In this document: positions 1 to 4,577 of the stretch, piece after piece
Numbering within the stretch: position 1 is the stretch's first letter
Layout of the letters: every line of letters starts with the position of its first letter
Program-made: the position numbers and the translations under genes
The notes under the pieces: model-generated
What the model saw: the letters and a program-made list of their open reading frames with translations, nothing else
Databases searched by the model: none
Told to the model about the DNA's origin: nothing
DNA from: Candidatus Bathyarchaeota archaeon
GTDB taxonomy: Archaea > Thermoproteota > Bathyarchaeia > 40CM-2-53-6
Assembly: GCA_005888675.1 (NCBI GenBank)
Contig: VBBA01000009.1
Coordinates: 1 to 8,115 of the forward strand
Direction: 5' to 3'
Length of the DNA: 8,115 nucleotides

Positions 1-808
1 GCTTCATCGTTAATCCGGTCTCGTAGTTGGGCACCTGTTCGATAGTTTTTCGAACAATGTCCCGATGGACGATCTGCATTGTTCCTTTATCGACGATATA
101 TCGGTCGGGTCGAACATGCCCACCGACCAGGGCCTCTCCGAGGCCCCAGGTTGCTTCGATCACGATCTTGGAGGGGTCACCATTGACCGGATCTATTGTG
201 AATATGACGCCCGAGGATTTCGAGTCTACCATCTTTTGGACGCCGACGCTGATGAGGACCTTCTCATGAGGGAAGCCCTTTTCTTCCCGATAGAAAATTG
301 CTCGTGGAGTGTAGAGGCTGGACCAGCACATCTGAACATAGTGGACCAGCTGGTCTTCGCCAGTGACGTTGAGGAACGTGTCCTGTTGCCCTGCGAAGCT
401 AGCGTCAGGTAGGTCCTCGGTAGTCGCGCTGGACCTCACCGCCACCTTGATAGATTTGGATCCTGTCTTCTGACATAATTCCTGGTAGGCGCGCCTGATC
501 TCATTCTCTATGTCCGTTGGCATCTGAACGGACTCGACAATCTTTCGAACTTCTTGACTGGCCTCTTCGTACTGTTTCGGATCGCGAGATCCGTTTGAAT
601 TACCGAGGGTCTTGTGTATAATTTCGCCTATCCTTGTCTCGGCCAGGAAACGACTGAAAGCGCCGGCAGTGATTGCGAACCCGGGAGGAACACGGGATCC
701 CTTCGCAACTAGTTCGCCCAGGTTGGCGCACTTGCCGCCGACTAGTGGAACATCTTCTTTACGGACGTCTTCAAGCCACAGTACAATCGCTTCGTTCTTT
801 GCGACCAT
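1..808 (-). CDS. ppsA: Phosphoenolpyruvate synthase, N-terminal part (cut by window edge)
   Basis: This reading frame begins with ATG at 808 and runs without a stop to base 1, giving 269 codons; the C-terminal phosphohistidine and PEP/pyruvate-binding domains lie outside the window. PEP synthase makes PEP, AMP and phosphate from pyruvate, ATP and water, the entry to gluconeogenesis. The visible part is the PPDK_N ATP-grasp-like nucleotide-binding domain. Landmarks are LVGGKCANLGEL (about 22-33), VPPGFAIT (40-47), VAVRSSATTEDLPDASFAGQ (122-141), a QKMV..KSSGVIFTIDP stretch (191-207) and WGLGE (221-225), all typical of the family. It starts 7 bases after the rpl10e stop, with a weak AGAGG about 12 bases before the ATG, so co-transcription with rpl10e is likely. 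Pyruvate phosphate dikinase or a rifampin phosphotransferase-like enzyme shares this domain; the DLPDASFAGQQ form favours PEP synthase. Confidence 0.92.
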   Translation of the reverse strand, partial: MVAKNEAIVLWLEDVRKEDVPLVGGKCANLGELVAKGSRVPPGFAITAGAFSRFLAETRIGEIIHKTLGNSNGSRDPKQYEEASQEVRKIVESVQMPTDIENEIRRAYQELCQKTGSKSIKVAVRSSATTEDLPDASFAGQQDTFLNVTGEDQLVHYVQMCWSSLYTPRAIFYREEKGFPHEKVLISVGVQKMVDSKSSGVIFTIDPVNGDPSKIVIEATWGLGEALVGGHVRPDRYIVDKGTMQIVHRDIVRKTIEQVPNYETGLTMK

Positions 809-815
809 ATAGCGT

Positions 816-1337
816 CTAGGCCTCTACCGGGACTGCGGCTGCTGCAATAGGTTCAACAATGACTCTCGTTCTAACAGGAAGCTTTGACGCTCCAACTTCC
901 AAGGCCTGTTTGGCAGTGTCTATACCTTCGGAGTTAACGTACGCGATCAGAATTGTTTGACCGTGATTGACACGCGCGGCTCTTCCGGTGGGCTTTCCAA
1001 AGGACCGCCTCATTCCTTCTTGCAATCTGTCCGCACCGGCAGTGGCGATCATCTTGTTTTCTCTGAGGATCACGTGCGGATATGGGGTAAGTGTAAGCCG
1101 ATAGCCCGTGTCACCGTATTTGTCGAGGAGTACCTTGTTGGCCGCGACACGGCAGGATTCGAGGGCGTTGTGCCTGATCTGAACTCTTTCCTGAGAGACT
1201 AGGTTTACTATACGGGAAAAGTTGGAAGGGGGTCCGCCCATGTTGAACTTGGAGATTTTCGGGGCCGGTGAACCATGGATGTATTTTTGACGGGTATACG
1301 GTTGACCGACAGTACTACGATAATTACGACCTCTCAA
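816..1337 (-). CDS. rpl10e: Archaeal large-subunit ribosomal protein L10e (uL16)
   Basis: A 173-residue protein of normal length for archaeal L10e, the homologue of bacterial L16. It binds 23S rRNA near the A-site and peptidyl-transferase region of the 50S subunit. Recognisable blocks are RGRNYRS and PYTRQKYIHG.PAPKI at the N-terminus, QIRHNALESCRVAANK (about 53-68), PHVILRENKM (87-96) and GADRLQEGMRRSFGKPTG.AARV (100-121), followed by the ILIAYVN strand. The start is TTG: the same frame has a TAG five codons upstream and no ATG or GTG between. An AGGAG lies 12 bases and an AGGT 5 bases before the TTG. The gene is followed at 7 bases by ppsA. The C-terminus is a short Ala/Val-rich tail. The identification is firm and is the best indicator that this is archaeal DNA. 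Confidence 0.96.
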   Translation of the reverse strand: MRGRNYRSTVGQPYTRQKYIHGSPAPKISKFNMGGPPSNFSRIVNLVSQERVQIRHNALESCRVAANKVLLDKYGDTGYRLTLTPYPHVILRENKMIATAGADRLQEGMRRSFGKPTGRAARVNHGQTILIAYVNSEGIDTAKQALEVGASKLPVRTRVIVEPIAAAAVPVEA

Positions 1338-1422
1338 ATTGGACCTACGCTCCTATAACGCCGGCTGTTGCTTGATAGGGACGGGCGGGCCAGCTAATGA
1401 GTGTTACTACCAATAGTCGTTA

Positions 1423-1430
1423 GAATATAG
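1423..1430 (-). promoter_or_regulatory. Candidate TATA box for rpl10e-ppsA
   Basis: On the minus strand this reads CTATATTC, the most TATA-like element in the 128-base gap upstream of rpl10e. It would place transcription start near 1400 and give a leader of about 60 bases. No good purine-rich BRE precedes it, so the assignment is weak. A TTATAG at about 1353-1358 is an alternative, but it would start transcription inside the coding region. Confidence 0.3.
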
Positions 1431-1436
1431 CGTCAT

Positions 1437-1449
1437 AAGGAAAAAGGAG
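1437..1449 (-). terminator. Possible T-rich terminator after the nitrilase gene
   Basis: The minus strand reads CTCCTTTTTCCTT, beginning about 17 bases past the nitrilase stop codon. Archaeal intrinsic termination often relies on a short T tract without a hairpin, and this five-T run is the only one nearby. It precedes the rpl10e promoter candidate, so it could insulate rpl10e from the nitrilase transcript. Short and low in information. Confidence 0.3.
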
Positions 1450-1465
1450 TCTCACTATTTCTTGA

Positions 1466-2293
1466 TCATGCCTCTCGGCTCTTTGCCTGGAGCATATCGA
1501 AAAGGACGGGATCCACGTCTTTTATTGTCGGTATGAAAGGTCTGGAACGTCTTACTTCGTCTAGGTCGATCTTGCAAGTCTCGAACGCCTCATCATCATA
1601 CTTGCACTGCACCAAGATGGAGCCATTGGGCGCGACGACTCGGCTGCCGCCCCAGAATTGTAATCCCTCTTCTAAGCCTACTCGGTTAACGTACGCCAAG
1701 TAGATCGCGTTCTCCATTGCTCTGCTGAGGCAGAACCCTTCGAAGAATCTGCGCCTCAGACTAGGACTTGCAGAGATGCAGATTATCAATTCGGCGCCCG
1801 CTAGCGCCAAGAGTCGAGTGAGTTCAGGGAAATAGAGGTCATAGCAGATCGTCAGACCTATTCGGCCCAGTGCGGTGTCGAAGACAGGTGCATCGTGTCC
1901 TGGTTTGTAGTACCTTCTCTCTTCGAAGACCGTGTGGGTCGGCAGGTATACTTTCCGGTACTTTCCTATGATCCCTTTTGGTCCAATTAAGACGGAGGTG
2001 TTGTGAACTACTCCCTTCGCCTTTCCCTCTTCTGGCATGCCATATACAATGTGGACACTGTGTTCTCTCGCGATCTTTTCGACCTTCCTAGTGCTGGGAC
2101 CGGGAACTGGCTCGGCGAGGTTGTAGACTTCGTCACGCATAGTATAACCGGTGAGATGGAGTTCAGGGAAGATCAATAGATCGATGTTCCTTCTTCTAGC
2201 CTTGTCGGCTTGTTCGCTTATCGTCCGGATGTTTCGTTGCTTGTCAAGAAGCTTGGGAGCAGATTGCGCTAGGAGGAGCGTCACGGGTTTCAT
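1466..2293 (-). CDS. Nitrilase-superfamily carbon-nitrogen hydrolase (amidase)
   Basis: A 275-residue soluble enzyme, the normal size for a single-domain nitrilase-fold (CN_hydrolase) amidohydrolase, which cleaves amide C-N bonds to release ammonia. The whole catalytic set is visible: Glu44 in IFPELHLTGY, Lys114 in GKYRKVYLP, a Glu pair at 124-125 in VFEERRYYKPG, and Cys150 in GLTICYDLYFPEL. The SRAMENAIYLAYVNR segment (190-204) and FWGGSRVVAPNGSI (213-226) are typical of the family. The start is ATG, with GAGAGGG about 10 bases upstream. The LPTHTVFEERRYYKPG region resembles the glutaminase domain of glutamine-dependent NAD synthetases, but no synthetase domain follows. The true substrate (glutamine, omega-amide, N-carbamoyl compound or another) cannot be read from sequence. 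It is divergent from the 2429 gene and is probably transcribed alone. Confidence 0.92.
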   Translation of the reverse strand: MKPVTLLLAQSAPKLLDKQRNIRTISEQADKARRRNIDLLIFPELHLTGYTMRDEVYNLAEPVPGPSTRKVEKIAREHSVHIVYGMPEEGKAKGVVHNTSVLIGPKGIIGKYRKVYLPTHTVFEERRYYKPGHDAPVFDTALGRIGLTICYDLYFPELTRLLALAGAELIICISASPSLRRRFFEGFCLSRAMENAIYLAYVNRVGLEEGLQFWGGSRVVAPNGSILVQCKYDDEAFETCKIDLDEVRRSRPFIPTIKDVDPVLFDMLQAKSREA

Positions 2294-2329
2294 TCGACAA
2301 ATTCCCTCTCAACTGTTTAGCGTCTTGGG

Positions 2330-2336
2330 CTTATAG
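2330..2336 (-). promoter_or_regulatory. Candidate TATA box for the nitrilase gene
   Basis: The minus strand reads CTATAAG. Counting about 26 bases downstream puts transcription start near 2308, just ahead of the GAGAGGG ribosome-binding site (about 2304-2310) and 15 bases before the ATG at 2293. The geometry is right for a short-leader archaeal promoter, but the motif is short. Confidence 0.35.
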
Positions 2337-2428
2337 ATGTTGGAAAAAGCCGTTACTGCGATGGAAAGGTAATATGCGACTCTGCCCATTCTTATTCGTA
2401 GCACTAGGCATAGTGGGACGGTACTTTC

Positions 2429-3013
2429 TTGGGACAGAAACCACAATCACAGCAACAGCGAAAGAAAAGAGTCTTGGAGGAAGTCCAGCGGCAGCGTCGC
2501 CGACAGAGAACCGTAACACTGATGCTGATAGGCGGAGTCTTGGTGGCGATCATTGTTGGAGGAGTATACTTTCTCACGCACCAGTCTGCTTCCAATCTTC
2601 CTCCGTACCTTGCCGAATGCGTCAATGGGAGTCTTGCCTATCATTCGCATGCTCATCTTTCCATCACAATCAATGGGGCGGATCAGCCGGTGCAAGGACA
2701 AATCGGGATCAACGGAGCCTGTCTTCATCCCTTGCACACGCACTCCACGGATGGCGTAATACACGTCGAGCCAGACCAAAACAGAACTTTCACATTGGGT
2801 GATTTCTTCCTGGTTTGGGGACGGCCGTTCAACTCGACACAATTGCTGTCTCAGAAATACACTACAGGGCTCTCAATGACGGTCAATGGAATCTCAGAAA
2901 CCTCATTCTGGAATTATGTCATTCCTAAGAATGCTCAATATACGGCCCAAAATGCGTGCTCGCAAACGTCTTGTCAAGAAGTCGACATTAAGATCACTCT
3001 GAACGCCAGCTAG
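2429..3013 (+). CDS. Membrane-anchored extracytoplasmic His-rich protein, function unknown
   Basis: A 194-residue protein of no function I can name. Residues 1-29 are strongly basic and Gln-rich and should stay in the cytoplasm. Residues 30-49 form one hydrophobic span, and the rest should face outside. The outer domain has YHSHAHL (His72, 74, 76), CLHPLHTH (Cys98, His100, 103, 105), a GVIHVEP strand (His112) and FTLGDFFLVWG (121-131). Four cysteines (64, 98, 177, 182) and three N-glycosylation sequons (66, 118, 135) fit an exported, possibly disulfide-bonded domain. The clustered histidines suggest metal binding; this is inference. From memory, uncharacterised bacterial and archaeal proteins share the HxHxxL...LHTH...IHVE...FTLGxFF pattern. 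The start is TTG; an in-frame TAG lies six codons upstream, and the next Met (32) is already inside the membrane span. It is divergent from the nitrilase gene and convergent with the DUF4430 gene. Confidence 0.82.
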   Translation: MGQKPQSQQQRKKRVLEEVQRQRRRQRTVTLMLIGGVLVAIIVGGVYFLTHQSASNLPPYLAECVNGSLAYHSHAHLSITINGADQPVQGQIGINGACLHPLHTHSTDGVIHVEPDQNRTFTLGDFFLVWGRPFNSTQLLSQKYTTGLSMTVNGISETSFWNYVIPKNAQYTAQNACSQTSCQEVDIKITLNAS

Positions 3014-3064
3014 GAGGGCGCTTAGCTAGCGGATCAAAATCCTGGCAACGACTCAATTGGACGA

Positions 3065-3079
3065 CTGAGACAGTCTCAG
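3065..3079. repeat. Inverted repeat between convergent genes
   Basis: CTGAGACAGTCTCAG has perfect 7-base arms around one central base; as RNA it would form a 6-bp stem with a CAG loop. It lies in the 125-base gap between the ends of two convergent genes, 52 bases past one stop and 60 past the other. It could be a bidirectional terminator or RNA 3'-end structure, but no T tract follows on either strand. Confidence 0.4.
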
Positions 3080-3138
3080 CGCGTTGATGATTCCTTCCAC
3101 TACTTACCGAAAACGAAACTGATCTTCGCCTCGCCAGT

Positions 3139-3711
3139 TTACGACGAGCAAAGGTCCACTTTGGCCGCACCTGGGAGTGGGGGCGTATCTGAAGAGGCCT
3201 GATAGCTCCATGCCAGAGCGTTGCTTGACAAAAGAACTTGATGACCAACGGAATTTTTTATTGAGAGTCCATTGGTTGTTGGCTTGAGAAGGTCGGCTCC
3301 CCAGCTAGAAGACATCCACGCTCGATCTCTTGTGCAATATATCCAGATCTCCCAATACGATGCTCCGCTATTCTTGACTCCGTTTATGCTGCTCACAAAG
3401 TGCTCATGGAACGTATCGTAATATTTTGCCTCCAATCTCCCGTTGGTCAGAGACACGGTAGTGTTGTAGAAGCTTGATCCTCTGGGGACTAGGGTCGAAT
3501 TGAACCAGTTTGTGGAACCGTTTCCATAGTTGAACATAACATTAATCGATGCACTATTCGCCGAACTGGTGCTATTTGCAGGATAGAGGTGCTGCAGGTA
3601 CTGAGAAGCGCCATACCAGCTCGACAAGACTAGAGCCGCGACTAGGATAATTCCGACGTAGAACTTTCTGCTCCTAACGAATTCCGGTCTAGGACTAGAT
3701 TCAGTCATCAT
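3139..3711 (-). CDS. Membrane-anchored DUF4430 (transcobalamin-like) protein
   Basis: A 190-residue protein. A basic N-terminus (1-17) is followed by one hydrophobic span (about 18-36), then a Ser/Asn-rich linker and an outward-facing domain with sequons at 46, 64, 71 and 83. The domain reads INVMFNYGNGS (56-66), then FVSSINGVKNSGASYWEIWIY (105-125) and ALAWSYQ near the end. This is the layout of DUF4430, related to the C-terminal domain of cobalamin carriers such as transcobalamin and intrinsic factor. Cys126 and Cys188 could pair. I chose ATG at 3711: a TTG at 3732 in frame would overlap the upstream gene by 17 bases, whereas the ATG sits 4 bases after that gene's stop with AAGGT 6 bases ahead. 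A second ATG follows directly. Linkage to the ECF S component suggests it captures the ligand for import. The family call is from motif reading only, and the ligand is inferred. Confidence 0.72.
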   Translation of the reverse strand: MMTESSPRPEFVRSRKFYVGIILVAALVLSSWYGASQYLQHLYPANSTSSANSASINVMFNYGNGSTNWFNSTLVPRGSSFYNTTVSLTNGRLEAKYYDTFHEHFVSSINGVKNSGASYWEIWIYCTRDRAWMSSSWGADLLKPTTNGLSIKNSVGHQVLLSSNALAWSYQASSDTPPLPGAAKVDLCSS

Positions 3712-3715
3712 AGAT

Positions 3716-4312
3716 CTACCTTGATATCGCAAGGAAACGTTTGGCTGAGATTATCGTTACAGGGGCAACTGTCCCAAAGAAAACTAGGTTGCTGACTTCG
3801 TGGATTATGGCGAGGGGCGCACCTGTAGCCATTCCAATTATCAAGGCATTGAATAGCGAAGTAGTAGTAAAGACGTAGCTGCCAAAGTTGGTCAGGACGT
3901 CATATGCGAATGTCGAGACTAAGCCGGTAACTCCGAATATCATGCTCCACTGGGCATACGTCTCCCTTTTGATGGTCAATCTCTTGACGAATGAACCTCG
4001 TCTCAGCAATGATCCAGCTAGCGCGTAGAATGATTCTCCGATTATCAGGAAGACGAGAAGGTCGATACCTGCCTGTCCCCAAGGGTTCACGTAACCGTAG
4101 ACCAGCCGAGAGAAGAAGGCAACTCCAAGGCCTACGTCCAATCCAAATAGGAAGGCGGCGATAAAGACGATTGCATCCATTACTTTCACGTTAGGGACAG
4201 CTGCGAGGGCATAGTTCGTCCCTAACGAGACTCCTGTAAATACGGCGACAAGCGAGGCTTTCGTGGAGGCTCTGGTCAAGGCAGGGCTTGAACCCAGTAT
4301 TGTAGGTATCAT
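3716..4312 (-). CDS. ECF transporter S component (substrate-binding membrane subunit)
   Basis: A 198-residue, very hydrophobic protein with about six membrane spans (near 17-38, 43-58, 61-76, 83-103, 122-142 and 152-190 in part). In ECF-type vitamin importers the S subunit binds the substrate and docks on a shared T component with two ATPases. Family-like signatures are ALAAVPNVKVMDAIVFIAAF (36-54) followed by LFGLDVG...VNPWGQAG (55-82), and AYDVLTNFGSYVF (136-148), which match the PN, FG, NPwG and D-x-x-tN patterns of S components. The frame could begin at TTG 4327, but I prefer ATG 4312: a TATA-like box predicts transcription start near 4318, after that TTG. No T or ATPase gene is in the window. 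The substrate is probably cobalamin or another corrinoid, given the DUF4430 partner; this is inference. Other vitamin S components, or a generic ECF-like membrane protein, are possible. Confidence 0.75.
   Translation of the reverse strand: MIPTILGSSPALTRASTKASLVAVFTGVSLGTNYALAAVPNVKVMDAIVFIAAFLFGLDVGLGVAFFSRLVYGYVNPWGQAGIDLLVFLIIGESFYALAGSLLRRGSFVKRLTIKRETYAQWSMIFGVTGLVSTFAYDVLTNFGSYVFTTTSLFNALIIGMATGAPLAIIHEVSNLVFFGTVAPVTIISAKRFLAISR
3718..3722 (-). promoter_or_regulatory. Ribosome-binding site deciding the DUF4430 gene start
   Basis: On the minus strand AAGGT overlaps the TAG stop of the ECF S gene and lies 6 bases before ATG at 3711. This supports translational coupling of the two genes and argues against the longer TTG start at 3732. 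Confidence 0.5.
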
Positions 4313-4319
4313 ACCTAAA

Positions 4320-4337
4320 GCGGGCAAAGTTGCCCGC
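4320..4337. promoter_or_regulatory. Perfect 18-bp palindrome, candidate operator
   Basis: GCGGGCAAAGTTGCCCGC has perfect 8-base arms around an AG centre. On the minus strand it lies 3 bases past a TATA-like box and ends 7 bases before ATG 4312, so it would cover the region just upstream of and at the transcription start. That is a usual place for an archaeal repressor operator. If transcribed it could instead form a 6-bp GC hairpin over the alternative TTG start. Confidence 0.45.
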
Positions 4338-4340
4338 CGG

Positions 4341-4348
4341 TAATTTAA
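4341..4348 (-). promoter_or_regulatory. TATA box for the ECF S-DUF4430 pair
   Basis: The minus strand reads TTAAATTA, close to the archaeal TATA consensus, preceded by purine-rich CGGAAGAG that could act as a BRE. A spacing of about 26 bases puts transcription start near 4318, giving a leader of about 6 bases before ATG 4312. This is the best-looking promoter in the window. Confidence 0.5.
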
Positions 4349-4557
4349 CTCTTCCGCACTTCCCTGCCCTTGAGACCTCTCTCAACTCGCTTGCTCAAGA
4401 CCTTCTCGGGGGAACCCAAGACCGCAAGCTTTTCCTTCTTAACTTGGCAAAGAAGTCAACGTTCCGGCCGAGCAGTAATAATCGCCAAACCTGAACCATT
4501 GCTGGTTACAGCACCCCTTTATCGTCGCCGAACCGGTTTGCCCCGAGCGCTCCCGAG
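4349..4557. other. Divergent intergenic region between the ECF pair and the MMPL gene
   Basis: No credible gene is seen here: frames that cross it have no recognisable protein and run out of frame into the MMPL gene. A weak plus-strand TATA-like CTTTATC at about 4517-4523 would start transcription near 4546, leaving a 32-base leader with the purine-rich ribosome-binding site. An 8-base palindrome GAGCGCTC (4545-4552) lies at that predicted start. CTTCTT/AAGAAG (4435-4455) could make a weak hairpin. No tRNA-like fold was found. Confidence 0.4.
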
Positions 4558-4567
4558 AGGAGGAGAG
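4558..4567 (+). promoter_or_regulatory. Ribosome-binding site of the MMPL gene
   Basis: AGGAGGAGAG ends 10 bases before the TTG at 4578. It is the strongest Shine-Dalgarno-like stretch in the window and supports TTG as the real start despite the rare codon. Confidence 0.55.
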
Positions 4568-4577
4568 CCTAAGCCGA

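Noticed and set aside
27..412. Two plus-strand open frames near the left edge
   Set aside because: They lie opposite the PEP synthase coding strand, whose translation matches well-known family motifs throughout; the plus frames show no recognisable protein.
1338..1465. Possible tRNA or small RNA in the gap upstream of rpl10e
   Set aside because: No T-arm-like GGTTCGA..C sequence and no cloverleaf pairing were found; only weak TATA-like and T-rich elements are present.
2374..2802. Plus-strand frame starting MRLCPFLFVALGIVG, resembling a signal peptide
   Set aside because: After the first 20 residues it becomes low-quality sequence overlapping the His-rich gene in another frame. The His-rich frame has coherent motifs and its own membrane span, so a frameshift or alternative N-terminus is not needed.
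2994..3248. Minus-strand frame overlapping the ends of both convergent genes
   Set aside because: It overlaps the DUF4430 C-terminus in a different frame, and its Arg/Ser-rich content has no domain-like pattern.
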